A DNA stretch of 35,192 nucleotides from an uncultured Lachnospiraceae bacterium (GTDB lineage: Bacteria > Bacillota > Clostridia > Lachnospirales > Lachnospiraceae). Positions 23,164-31,736 of this stretch are shown one piece after another. The stretch's first letter is position 1, and every line of letters begins with the position of its first letter. A model generated the notes under the pieces. It saw only the letters and a list, made by a program, of their open reading frames with translations. It did not search any database and was not told where the DNA came from. The DNA lies in assembly GCA_905203555.1 (NCBI GenBank), contig CAJKWK010000025.1, forward strand, positions 1 through 35,192, in the 5' to 3' direction. The position numbers were made by a program, and so were the translations under genes.

Positions 23164-23964
23164 ATGTTTAATGGAGTAGTGACCGACACAAATATCGTTA
23201 TGTATCTCATGATAGCGGTAGGTGTCATTGGAGTGCTGGCTAAGGTTATGAACCAGATTACTCTGCGCCGGATGGTCAAAGCGGCAGGGAACATGTCAAA
23301 GAGTACACACAAACTGATGAAACTGGTGCGCGCAAAATATGAACACACGTGTATGATGCACGATAAGGTGGAAAATGTAGACGCATTTGTAGAGAAATAC
23401 ATATATGAGTATCGGGGGATTTTATTCCGAATGCACACATGGAGACAGTTGGAAATACAGACAATCTGGTTCTCGGGAATTTTGGCTGTACTGGGAGCAG
23501 CATCGCATTATATGACGCATGGAGTATGTGAACAGATGTATCAATATATTGCTGTGGGGGCAGCGGAGATGCTTTTGTTGTTTGTAGTGAGTCAATTGTC
23601 GGACGAGCAGTACAAGATAGAGGCAGTGAAGAATTATATGGTAGATTATCTGGAAAATGCATGTGCGCATAAATATCATAAGGTGCGGCAGGCAGAACGG
23701 GAAGAGATTAATGTGATTCAGCCGGAGGCATCCGGCGCAAGGGCTAAGGGAAAAGGAAAAAAGGGAGAGAAAATAGAGGCAGAGGAGGTGGAGGAGTCAC
23801 CGGAACTGTCAATCAATATTGAAGGAGAACCGCGCCATGCGAAAAATGGGGAGGCTGCGCGGCAGGTTATCCGACGGGCTGTTCGGGAAAGCAGTGGGGA
23901 AAAAGAAGAAACTGCTTTAAAAGAAGAAACAATTCGTCAGATTTTGGAAGAGTTTTTAGCATAG
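23164..23964 (+). CDS. Hypothetical membrane protein
   Basis: I do not recognise the family. The 266-residue protein has an N-terminal hydrophobic helix (about 12-28), a charged cytoplasmic or helical middle segment (30-95), two more hydrophobic helices (about 98-115 and 125-144), then a tail (about 160-266) rich in Lys, Glu and Gly that is probably disordered and ends in an amphipathic helix (ETIRQILEEFLA). The ribosome site is AGGAGG. It precedes the FHA gene by 215 bp of repeat-bearing DNA. A membrane scaffold working with the FHA protein is possible but not shown. Confidence 0.7.
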   Translation: MFNGVVTDTNIVMYLMIAVGVIGVLAKVMNQITLRRMVKAAGNMSKSTHKLMKLVRAKYEHTCMMHDKVENVDAFVEKYIYEYRGILFRMHTWRQLEIQTIWFSGILAVLGAASHYMTHGVCEQMYQYIAVGAAEMLLLFVVSQLSDEQYKIEAVKNYMVDYLENACAHKYHKVRQAEREEINVIQPEASGARAKGKGKKGEKIEAEEVEESPELSINIEGEPRHAKNGEAARQVIRRAVRESSGEKEETALKEETIRQILEEFLA

Positions 23965-24032
23965 TGAATAGTAGTGGATAGATTGTGATTGTATGTCACG
24001 CATCGTATCGTTCTTTTCGAATGAAACCTACC

Positions 24033-24118
24033 GGAATATCCGAAAATATCCGCAAATATCCAAGGGGAGATAGAATAACCGGGAATATCCGAGGGTATAG
24101 AATATCAGAGAATATCCG
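24033..24118 (+). repeat. Six copies of a degenerate 10-bp motif
   Basis: Copies of rGAATATCCG begin at 24033, 24043, 24053, 24082, 24099 and 24109 (GGAATATCCG, AAAATATCCG, CAAATATCCA, GGAATATCCG, AGAATATCAG, AGAATATCCG). Five of the spacings or steps are 10 bp tandem or near helical phase. They lie 60-150 bp upstream of the FHA gene. Confidence 0.65.
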
Positions 24119-24179
24119 AGGTTTATCTTGCCTGAATGTAGAAAATATAGTAAGATAAGATAGATTTTAGAAGGATCGG

Positions 24180-24794
24180 ATGGAAGGTTATCAGAATGTT
24201 TATTGTGGAGAACATCCGGGGTACAAAGGAGAGAACTATATGTGGTATTGGATTGTAGTGGCTCTTTTAATTGCCACTGCTACAGGACTGATTGCTGCGA
24301 TTTTTATTTCTGTAAAGAAGAATAAGCAGTCAGATGGCGGATACGATGAAGAATACGATAGGAAGATGCATGCAGAAGAACAGCCTCAGCGAAGACCGCG
24401 TCGGCCACGTGAGGAGACGGCGCCTGTGCGGGTACAGAGTGAGGAACGGCCACGCAGAAAACCGAAGAAACAGTGGAAGGTGCTTTTGGAAAATCTGGAC
24501 ACATGGGAGAAATTTACATATATATTTTATGATAATATCGGGATCGGAAGAACTCGGAACTGTAATGAGTTTGAGAAGTTTTTAACTGTTCAGGACGATC
24601 CAAGAGTATCAAAAGTACATTGTGTAATTATCCGAAGGGGAGAGAAGTTATATCTCAAGGATTTGGGTTCCAGAAACGGAACATATTTAAATGGACAGCA
24701 GATTCAGCAGCCGGTAGTCATCCAGAGAGATGATGTGATTGGAGTTGGAGAAACCAAAATTGAATTACAAAAAGTATTGCGGGAACGAGATTAA
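24180..24794 (+). CDS. Membrane-anchored FHA-domain protein
   Basis: FHA domains bind phosphothreonine-containing partners. The 204-residue protein has a short extracytoplasmic N-terminus, one transmembrane helix (about 21-44), a basic linker (about 48-98, many Arg/Pro) and a C-terminal FHA domain (about 100-200) with GIGRTRNC, SKVHCVI and SRNGTYLNG, the standard binding residues. No kinase gene is visible nearby. In related genomes I recall FHA joined to DUF6382; here DUF6382 is encoded at 16217 in the pilus operon, suggesting a shared role. ATG 24180 follows AAGGA. Confidence 0.88.
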   Translation: MEGYQNVYCGEHPGYKGENYMWYWIVVALLIATATGLIAAIFISVKKNKQSDGGYDEEYDRKMHAEEQPQRRPRRPREETAPVRVQSEERPRRKPKKQWKVLLENLDTWEKFTYIFYDNIGIGRTRNCNEFEKFLTVQDDPRVSKVHCVIIRRGEKLYLKDLGSRNGTYLNGQQIQQPVVIQRDDVIGVGETKIELQKVLRERD

Positions 24795-24811
24795 TCGTTC
24801 CCCTTTTCTTT
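24781..24811 (+). terminator. Terminator overlapping the FHA stop codon
   Basis: GGGAACGA / TCGTTCCC with a six-base loop containing the TAA stop, followed by CCTTTTCTTT. Confidence 0.88.
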
Positions 24812-24837
24812 ACAAGCAAACTTTAGCATGTTAAAAT
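24809..24837 (+). promoter_or_regulatory. Promoter of the aconitase-family gene
   Basis: TTTACA (24809-24814) and TAAAAT (24832-24837) are separated by exactly 17 bp, with a TGT extension before the -10. The leader would be about 40 nt and contains AGGAGG. Confidence 0.75.
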
Positions 24838-24882
24838 AAAAGCTATCAGAATTTGATTAAAGTTGATTATAGGAGGAATTAG

Positions 24883-27150
24883 ATGATTAAATTATATGAT
24901 CATGGCGCATATCTGTTAAACGGCACAGAAATCGTAGAAGATAATGGCAGTGTACAGGTGCCTTTAAGCAAAGAAGAAGCAGCGAAAAATACAATCGCTT
25001 ATGGGATTTTGAACGCACATAATACATCCGGAAATATGGAAAATCTGCAGATCAAGTTTGATAAGCTGACCTCTCACGACATTACATTTGTGGGAATTAT
25101 TCAGACAGCACGTGCGTCAGGATTGGAAAAGTTTCCGATTCCATATGTGTTGACAAACTGTCACAATTCTCTGTGTGCAGTAGGTGGTACTATTAATGAA
25201 GATGACCACATGTTTGGACTGACTTGTGCAAAGAAGTATGGCGGTGTTTATGTTCCGCCTCATCAGGCAGTTATCCATCAGTATGCACGAGAGATGCTGG
25301 CAGGCGGCGGCAAGATGATCCTTGGTTCTGACAGTCATACACGTTACGGTGCACTGGGAACAATGGCAATGGGTGAAGGTGGACCGGAGCTCGTAAAACA
25401 GCTTTTGAATAAGACTTACGATATCAAGATGCCGGGAGTTATCGGTATTTATCTGGATGGCGAACCGATGAAGGGCGTTGGACCGCAGGATGTGGCTCTG
25501 GCAATCATCGGCGCGACATTTAAAAATGGTTATGTAAACAATAAAGTGATGGAATTTGTCGGACCGGGAGTTGAGAAACTGAGCGCTGACTTCCGTATCG
25601 GCATTGATGTTATGACAACAGAGACAACTTGTCTTTCTTCTATTTGGAAAACAGATGAGACTATTCGTGAATTCTATGAGATCCATGGAAGAAGCGGAGA
25701 TTATAAAGAGCTGAATCCGGGCGCATGTACATATTATGATGGTATGGTTTACGTGAACTTGAGTGAGATCAAGCCAATGATTGCAATGCCGTTCCATCCG
25801 AGCAATGTATATACAATTGATGAAGTCAATGCAAATCTGAAGGATATCCTGCATGATGTAGAGGAAAGAGCGCTTGTAAGTCTGGATGGTGCAGTAAATT
25901 ATTCATTACAGGATAAAATCCGCGATGGAAAACTGTACGTGGAGCAGGGAATCATCGCAGGATGTGCAGGCGGCGGATTTGAAAATATCTGTGCAGCGGC
26001 AGACATTATTCGTGGAAAATATATTGGTTCCGATGCCTTTACATTTAGTGTATATCCGGCAAGTACACCGATTTATATGGAATTGGTGAAAAACGGAGCA
26101 GTAGCAGATCTGATGGCAGCAGGTACAATTGTGAAGACAGCATTCTGCGGACCATGTTTCGGTGCAGGAGATACCCCGGCAAACAACGCATTTTCTATTC
26201 GTCATTCTACAAGAAACTTCCCGAACCGCGAAGGCTCCAAGCTGCAGAGCGGTCAGATTTCTTCAGTGGCATTGATGGATGCACGTTCCATTGCAGCAAC
26301 AGCGGCAAATAAAGGATATTTGACACCGGCAACTGCTATGGATGTAGAGTTTAAGGGACCGAAATATCATTTTGATTCCAGCATTTATGCGAACCGCGTG
26401 TTCGACAGCAAGGGTGTTGCGGATCCATCTGTTGAGATTCAGTTTGGACCAAATATCAAGGACTGGCCGGCAATGTCTGCATTACCGGAGAATCTGATTT
26501 TGAAAGTTGTTTCAGAGATTCATGATCCGGTTACGACGACAGATGAGCTGATTCCGTCAGGAGAGACTTCTTCTTATCGTTCCAATCCACTTGGACTGGC
26601 TGAGTTTGCTTTGTCCAGAAAGGATCCTGCATACGTAGGAAGAGCAAAAGAAGTACAGGCAGCACAGAAGGCAATCGAAGCGGGAACATGTCCACTGGAA
26701 GTATTGGATGAATTGAAACCGGTAATGGAAACGATTCAGAAAACATATCCGGAAGTCGGAGAAGGCAACATTGGTGTTGGAAGTACAATTTTTGCAGTTA
26801 AACCGGGAGATGGATCTGCTCGTGAGCAGGCTGCATCCTGTCAGAAGGTATTGGGCGGATGGGCAAATATTGCTAACGAGTATGCAACGAAACGGTATCG
26901 TTCCAATCTGATCAACTGGGGAATGCTGCCGTTCTTGACAGAGGCAGATCATGAGGCGCTGCCGTTTAAGAATGGAGATTACATCTTTGTACCGGACGTT
27001 CGTAAAGTTGTGGAAGAAAAACAGGCGGTTGTGAAAGCCTATGTAGTGGGAGATTCTTTACAGGAAATCGAGTTAAAGCTGGGAGAAATGACCGATGCAG
27101 AGAGAGAGATTATTCTGAAAGGATGCCTGATTAATTATTACAGAGGCTAA
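24883..27150 (+). CDS. Aconitase-family hydratase
   Basis: The 755-residue protein has the three iron-sulfur ligands of aconitases: Cys361 (IAGCAGGG), Cys422 and Cys425 (TAFCGPCFGAG). Substrate-site motifs such as GSDSHTRYGALG and SHDITFVGIIQ are also present. The length and sequence style resemble the YbhJ-type hydratases of this family (about 750 residues) rather than classical AcnA/AcnB. It would interconvert citrate and isocitrate or a related hydroxyacid. A citrate synthase gene lies 5.6 kb downstream, but no isocitrate dehydrogenase is visible. AGGAGG precedes ATG 24883. Family call is firm; substrate is not. Confidence 0.88.
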   Translation: MIKLYDHGAYLLNGTEIVEDNGSVQVPLSKEEAAKNTIAYGILNAHNTSGNMENLQIKFDKLTSHDITFVGIIQTARASGLEKFPIPYVLTNCHNSLCAVGGTINEDDHMFGLTCAKKYGGVYVPPHQAVIHQYAREMLAGGGKMILGSDSHTRYGALGTMAMGEGGPELVKQLLNKTYDIKMPGVIGIYLDGEPMKGVGPQDVALAIIGATFKNGYVNNKVMEFVGPGVEKLSADFRIGIDVMTTETTCLSSIWKTDETIREFYEIHGRSGDYKELNPGACTYYDGMVYVNLSEIKPMIAMPFHPSNVYTIDEVNANLKDILHDVEERALVSLDGAVNYSLQDKIRDGKLYVEQGIIAGCAGGGFENICAAADIIRGKYIGSDAFTFSVYPASTPIYMELVKNGAVADLMAAGTIVKTAFCGPCFGAGDTPANNAFSIRHSTRNFPNREGSKLQSGQISSVALMDARSIAATAANKGYLTPATAMDVEFKGPKYHFDSSIYANRVFDSKGVADPSVEIQFGPNIKDWPAMSALPENLILKVVSEIHDPVTTTDELIPSGETSSYRSNPLGLAEFALSRKDPAYVGRAKEVQAAQKAIEAGTCPLEVLDELKPVMETIQKTYPEVGEGNIGVGSTIFAVKPGDGSAREQAASCQKVLGGWANIANEYATKRYRSNLINWGMLPFLTEADHEALPFKNGDYIFVPDVRKVVEEKQAVVKAYVVGDSLQEIELKLGEMTDAEREIILKGCLINYYRG

Positions 27151-27160
27151 TCATTTAGAG

Positions 27161-27234
27161 AATCACAAGAATCATAAAAATCATAAGAATTATAAGCAAT
27201 TATAAGGAATTAGAAGAATCATAAGAATCACAGT
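27161..27234 (+). repeat. Eight degenerate 9-bp repeats
   Basis: Units of AATCATAAG-like sequence start at about 27161, 27170, 27179, 27188, 27198, 27208, 27217 and 27226 (two with a one-base insertion before them). They follow the aconitase-family gene within 11 bp of its stop. Confidence 0.65.
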
Positions 27235-27256
27235 GGCGGCAGGTTAGGTTGCGCTC

Positions 27257-27291
27257 GAATATGATTTTCAGACTTGAATATGATTTTCAGA
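27257..27291 (+). repeat. 16-bp direct repeat
   Basis: GAATATGATTTTCAGA occurs at 27257-27272 and again at 27276-27291, separated by three bases, in the intergenic region before the sigma-like gene. Confidence 0.7.
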
Positions 27292-27303
27292 TAGATACAA
27301 ATG

Positions 27304-27356
27304 CAAAAGGGTATCACAAGACCATCAGAGGTGAGTGATGCCCTTTGTCTGTTTTG
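27304..27356 (+). terminator. Terminator before the sigma-like gene
   Basis: CAAAAGGGTATCAC pairs with GTGATGCCCTTTG with one bulge and a G-U pair, followed by TCTGTTTT. The T tract is weak. Confidence 0.6.
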
Positions 27357-27392
27357 GTATAGATTTTGAAAATAGAATCAGGAGGATGTAAA

Positions 27393-28193
27393 ATGAACAA
27401 AGAACAAGAGTTTCTGGGGAAATTAAGTTTATTAAAAGAAAAAGCATTGGGGCAGGAGAGTCGGATTTCGCAGGAGGAAGTACGGGAGTTTTTTGCTCAG
27501 GATTGTCTGGCAGAAGAACAGATGCTGCTGGTTTATGATTATCTTCTCTCCCAACGGATTACTGTAACCGGATATATGAAAAGTGGGGAAGTAATGCCGC
27601 AGAATCAGACCGGAGGCGGCAGTGTCTATACTCCGGAAGAGGAGGCGTATCTGAAGGAATATGAAACAGATCTGGCGGCGCTGCGTCAGGAAAAGCCGGG
27701 AGAACGGGAACGGTTATTGAAGTTGACTGCAGAAGGAGATGTAGATGCGAAGAGCCGTTTGACGGAGATTTATCTTCCTGTGGTGCTGGAGATTGCAAAA
27801 CAACTGCGGTGTCAGGACGTATTTTTGGGTGATCTGGTTCAAGAGGGAAATGTAAGCCTGATGTTGGCATTGGATTTTTTGAAGGCAGAGGGAACATTGG
27901 AAGGTCAGGCGGCAGAGGCCGATCTGTGTCTGCGAAGAGAAATCCGTCAGGGGATTCAGGTTTTGATTGAGGAACAGACAGAGATGAAACGCTGTGATAA
28001 GAAAATGGAAGAACAGGTAAATGATCTGGATTTGGCGCTGCATCGTCTCGCAGATGAGAAAGGCAGAGCAGTCACGATTGATGAATTGGCAGAATATATG
28101 GAAATTTCGGAAGAGGCGATTTTAGATATTATGAAACTGGCCGGAGAAGATTTGTATGAAAAATACAAGGACGGCGAACCGGAGAAAAATTGA
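27393..28193 (+). CDS. Sigma-70-like protein without region 4
   Basis: The 266-residue protein has a helical acidic N-terminus (about 1-100, with a low-complexity part), then a sigma-like block (about 105-165: DAKSRLTEIYLPVVLEIAKQLRCQDVFLGDLVQEGNVSLMLAL) resembling regions 1.2-2.1 of primary sigma factors, and a region-3-like helix (about 215-245: TIDELAEYMEISEEAILDIM). The -10 reading part of region 2 and the whole of region 4, which reads the -35 element, are missing. It could bind RNA polymerase without directing promoter choice in the usual manner. ATG 27393 follows AGGAGG at 27380-27385. Function is not established. Confidence 0.65.
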   Translation: MNKEQEFLGKLSLLKEKALGQESRISQEEVREFFAQDCLAEEQMLLVYDYLLSQRITVTGYMKSGEVMPQNQTGGGSVYTPEEEAYLKEYETDLAALRQEKPGERERLLKLTAEGDVDAKSRLTEIYLPVVLEIAKQLRCQDVFLGDLVQEGNVSLMLALDFLKAEGTLEGQAAEADLCLRREIRQGIQVLIEEQTEMKRCDKKMEEQVNDLDLALHRLADEKGRAVTIDELAEYMEISEEAILDIMKLAGEDLYEKYKDGEPEKN

Positions 28194-28302
28194 GAGCGGC
28201 CATGTATTCAGCGGCCATATACAAAGATATAAAAATCAATGCAACAAAATAAGCCTTTTTACACTCTAATAGATATACAAGGAAAAGAAAGGAGGGCGTC
28301 GG

Positions 28303-28815
28303 ATGCAGGATTATGAAACATGTTCAGAGCGGATATTGATTCGGAGAGCCAGGCGTGGTGATGTTCAGGCATTTGGAACTTTATACGGAAGGCTCTATAA
28401 AGATCTGTATCGATTTGCTTTGTACACGATGAAACAGACACAGGATGCAGAGGATGTTGTCAGTGAGACGGTGGTGACGGCTTATGAAAAATTACATCAG
28501 CTGAAGAAAGAAGAGTCTTTTCGGAGCTGGATTTTTACAATTCTGGCAAATCAATGCAAAAAACATTTTCGGAAAAACGGGAATACGGATGAGTTGACAG
28601 AAGGACTTGCGGTACAGGAAGAGAATCATGAGGAGAATCAGGATGTCAGAAATGCGTTTATGCAGTTGAGTGAAGAAGATCGGATGATTGTTGCCTGTTC
28701 TGTGTTTGGAGGATATCCCAGTGAAGAAATCGGAACTATGATGCAGATGAATCCTGCCACAGTGCGATCGCGCAAGGCCCGGGCATTGGAAAAGATGCGG
28801 CAAATGTTGGAATAG
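28303..28815 (+). CDS. ECF-type RNA polymerase sigma factor
   Basis: A 170-residue sigma factor with region 2 (about 15-80: ALYTMKQTQDAEDVVSETVVTAY, FRSWIFTILANQCKKHFRK) and region 4 (about 115-168: FGGYPSEEIGTMMQMNPATVRSRKARALEKM) in the ECF layout. It would act with the membrane protein encoded 40 bp downstream. The ribosome site is AAAGGAGGG. Stop-to-start spacing shows one operon with the beta-propeller gene. Confidence 0.9.
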   Translation: MQDYETCSERILIRRARRGDVQAFGTLYGRLYKDLYRFALYTMKQTQDAEDVVSETVVTAYEKLHQLKKEESFRSWIFTILANQCKKHFRKNGNTDELTEGLAVQEENHEENQDVRNAFMQLSEEDRMIVACSVFGGYPSEEIGTMMQMNPATVRSRKARALEKMRQMLE

Positions 28816-28855
28816 AAAGTGAAAGATCAATTAGAGTAGAAAGGGGTTAGGAATA

Positions 28856-30874
28856 ATGAATGATAGAGAATTGAAGAAATGGATTCAAGACCAGTCAGAG
28901 AACATAGAGATTCCGGCGTCCCTGGAACCGGAAAATGTTGTAAAACAGTTGGAAGAAAAGGCGAAGAAAAAGAAGACAGCATATTATAGGAAGGTGATAG
29001 GTACGGCGGCCTGTCTGGCTGTAGTAGCCGGTATTGGGGCAGCAGGAATTGCAGGCGTATTTGGTTCGCGAGGAAACGAGGGGGCAGGAATACAACAGGC
29101 AGCGGAACAGGCAGACGAAACTGAGTTTGGAAAGGTTGCTGCGATTACAACGGCAAAGGATTATGATGAAGTTTATTCGTATATTGCAGCAGAGAATAAG
29201 AGGCGGAATCAAGGAAATTCATGGCTGAAAAGCGGTAGAGTGATGGAGGAATCAAAGCTGGAATCGGCAGCTGATGCAGGAGCCGCTATGGCGGATGGAG
29301 CAGCAGCGTATGCAGATTCAGGTTATTCTGATACCAACATCCGACAGGAGGGCGTTGGAGAAGGTGACCGGGTGAAGACAGATGGAGAACGCATGTATGT
29401 GGTGAATAATCATTCCATCAATATTGTAGATCTTACGCAGGAACAGATGCAGGAACTCAGTGAGATCGAATTTTCGGAAGAACAATATATATCCGAACTC
29501 TTTGTGAAAAATGATCGGCTGATTGTTTTCTATAGCAAGGCGGAAGTCAGCGAAACGGAGGAAGAGGAAACGACAGCGGCGGATATGGACGTAAAACGTG
29601 TGGACAGTGCGTATTATCGGGAGTATACGGTTGCGGAAACATTTGATATCAGCAATCCGGAAGAGCCAAAGTCTGTTGGAAAAGTTTCACAGAGCGGATC
29701 CTTTCACACCATGCGGGCGGTGGGAGATTACGTGTATTTGTTCAGTAATTATTACCCGGAAATGGACAGCAGCCGAACTTATGTAGACGGATATATTCCA
29801 AAGGTACAGGGGGAGGCGCTGCGGAGTACAGATATCTTACTGCCGTCATGGAAGACGGGAAGTCAATATACGGTCATCACAGCATTTTCCATGCTGGATC
29901 CTGAAAATCAGACAGACAGTAAGGCTGTGTTTGGGGCATCGGAACTGTGTTATGTGAGTGGAAGTCATATTTACATCTGTGAAACAGATTATGGATATGA
30001 AGATGCCGATACGAATCAGACTTGTATTCGTAAGATTGCGTATGCAGATGGTACACTCAATGCAGTTGGTCAGGTAAAAATAGAAGGTGCATTGAATGAT
30101 ACATTTAGTATCGATGAATATGAAGGCAATCTGCGGCTGGTAACGACGATCACCCACTACAAAAACGGAGGCGCTGTGCCGCTTGCATGGCTTAGAAGTA
30201 AGTCAGAAGTGGAAGACGAGGGCGAAAAGGATAGTAATACGTTATACATTTTGGATGAAAATCTGAAAGAACTGTCCAGAATCGAAGGCTTGGCGGAAGA
30301 AGAGCAAGTGTATTCTGCAAGATTTATGGGCAATACAGGTTATTTCGTTACATTCCGGCAGACAGACCCATTATTCTCTGTAGATTTGTCAGATCCGAAC
30401 AATCCGAAAATATTAGGTGAACTGAAGATTCCGGGATTTTCCGAATACCTTCATCCGTATGGGGAAGGACAGCTGCTTGGAATCGGCATGGACGTAGATG
30501 AGAGCGGTACTGTGATGAATGGAGTAAAAATCTCAATGTTTGATATCAGTGATCCTACGGATGTAAAAGAGTTCCAGAAATATGTAATGGAAGGAGCCTA
30601 TTCTACGGATGTGGCATACAATTATAAGGCCGCTTTTGTGGATGTAGAGAAAAATATGATTGGCTTTACTGTATATGGTGAGATGGCGGAATATTATATA
30701 TTCTCTTATGATAAGGAAAATGGATTTACTCCGATTTTTGAGCGGGAACTGACCGGAATGTCTTCGGATGTGCGGGCGTTTTACGCAGGAGAACGTTTGT
30801 ATCTGGTGGCGGGAAATACGGTGGAATCTTATCATCTGGATACATTTGAAAAAATAGATGATCTTGTGTTATAA
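28856..30874 (+). CDS. Membrane-anchored beta-propeller protein, probable partner of the ECF sigma factor
   Basis: The 672-residue protein has a 45-residue cytoplasmic part (LKKWIQDQSENIEIPASLEPENVVKQLEEKAKKKK), one transmembrane helix (about 46-68) and a large extracytoplasmic part that matches the beta-propeller family PF09826 (for example GVGEGDRVKTDGERMYVVN, and FDISNPEEPKSVGKVSQ). Such proteins may sense an outside signal. The cytoplasmic part has the size of an anti-sigma segment, and the gene directly follows an ECF sigma gene, so a sigma/anti-sigma pair is likely but not proven. The terminator hairpin after it ends at 30927. Confidence 0.8.
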   Translation: MNDRELKKWIQDQSENIEIPASLEPENVVKQLEEKAKKKKTAYYRKVIGTAACLAVVAGIGAAGIAGVFGSRGNEGAGIQQAAEQADETEFGKVAAITTAKDYDEVYSYIAAENKRRNQGNSWLKSGRVMEESKLESAADAGAAMADGAAAYADSGYSDTNIRQEGVGEGDRVKTDGERMYVVNNHSINIVDLTQEQMQELSEIEFSEEQYISELFVKNDRLIVFYSKAEVSETEEEETTAADMDVKRVDSAYYREYTVAETFDISNPEEPKSVGKVSQSGSFHTMRAVGDYVYLFSNYYPEMDSSRTYVDGYIPKVQGEALRSTDILLPSWKTGSQYTVITAFSMLDPENQTDSKAVFGASELCYVSGSHIYICETDYGYEDADTNQTCIRKIAYADGTLNAVGQVKIEGALNDTFSIDEYEGNLRLVTTITHYKNGGAVPLAWLRSKSEVEDEGEKDSNTLYILDENLKELSRIEGLAEEEQVYSARFMGNTGYFVTFRQTDPLFSVDLSDPNNPKILGELKIPGFSEYLHPYGEGQLLGIGMDVDESGTVMNGVKISMFDISDPTDVKEFQKYVMEGAYSTDVAYNYKAAFVDVEKNMIGFTVYGEMAEYYIFSYDKENGFTPIFERELTGMSSDVRAFYAGERLYLVAGNTVESYHLDTFEKIDDLVL

Positions 30875-30883
30875 TCTACAAAT

Positions 30884-30927
30884 AAAGCAGAGTGAAGTGG
30901 AACAATACACTGCTCTGCTTTTCTTTT
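30884..30927 (+). terminator. Terminator before tatD
   Basis: AAAGCAGAG / CTCTGCTTT with an inner AGTG/ACACT pairing is followed by TTCTTTT. The tatD ribosome site GGAGGT starts right after it (30928). Confidence 0.88.
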
Positions 30928-30938
30928 GGAGGTAGAAC

Positions 30939-31700
30939 ATGATATTTGATACACATGCACATTATGATGATCAGCAATTTGATATAGATAGAGAAACACT
31001 TTTGCAGTCTATGGAAGAGCAGGGAGTGGGAACCATTGTAAATGCAAGTGCAACGGTTGAATCCTGGCAAAAGGTTTTGAAGTTAACGGAGCAATATCCA
31101 TTCCTGTATGGGATGATCGGAGTGCATCCGGATGAAGTCGGTGCGCTTGATGAAGAACGGTTTCAGGAGATGGAGAGACTGCTGCGAGAGGAAAAGATTG
31201 CTGCTGTAGGAGAAATCGGACTGGATTATTATTGGGACAATGAGAGTCATGATATCCAGAAAAAATGGTTTATCCGCCAGCTGGAACTGGCAAGAAAGAC
31301 CGGACTTCCTGTGAATATCCACAGTCGGGAGGCTGCGGCGGATACGATGCAGATTTTAAAAGAATACGGACAAGGGATGAAGGCGATTATTCACTGTTAT
31401 TCGTATTCTAAGGAAATGGCAGAAGAATACGTGAAGATGGGGTATCTGCTCGGAATCGGCGGAGTAGTGACGTTTAAAAATGCACGTAAATTAAAGGAAG
31501 TGGTACAGGCTGTGCCGATCTCACATCTTGTTTTGGAGACGGATTGTCCGTATCTGGCGCCGGAACCGAATCGCGGGAAACGAAATTCTTCTATTTATCT
31601 GCAAAATGTTGCAAAAGCAATAGCAGAGTTGAAAGGGATGACAACGGAAGAAGTGATTCAGATAACAGAGGCTAATGCAAAAGCGTTTTATCAGATTTGA
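30939..31700 (+). CDS. tatD: TatD-family DNase/hydrolase
   Basis: TatD proteins are metal-dependent nucleases or deoxyribonucleases. The 253-residue protein has the family motifs: DTHAHYD (His6 and His8), GEIGLDYYW, a helical region, LVLETDCPYLAPEP (catalytic Asp) and the conserved RGKRN. It forms a pair with rsmA 36 bp downstream, the usual order in Firmicutes (tatD, rnmV, rsmA); rnmV is not present between them. ATG 30939 follows GGAGGT. Confidence 0.95.
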   Translation: MIFDTHAHYDDQQFDIDRETLLQSMEEQGVGTIVNASATVESWQKVLKLTEQYPFLYGMIGVHPDEVGALDEERFQEMERLLREEKIAAVGEIGLDYYWDNESHDIQKKWFIRQLELARKTGLPVNIHSREAAADTMQILKEYGQGMKAIIHCYSYSKEMAEEYVKMGYLLGIGGVVTFKNARKLKEVVQAVPISHLVLETDCPYLAPEPNRGKRNSSIYLQNVAKAIAELKGMTTEEVIQITEANAKAFYQI

Positions 31701-31736
31701 TAAGTGTTTGAGAAGTGAAGGAAAGAGGAAAATCAT

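Noticed and set aside
25117..25854. A long minus-strand frame inside the hydratase gene
   Set aside because: Overlaps a well-matched enzyme throughout and shows Cys/His-rich composition expected of antisense sequence.
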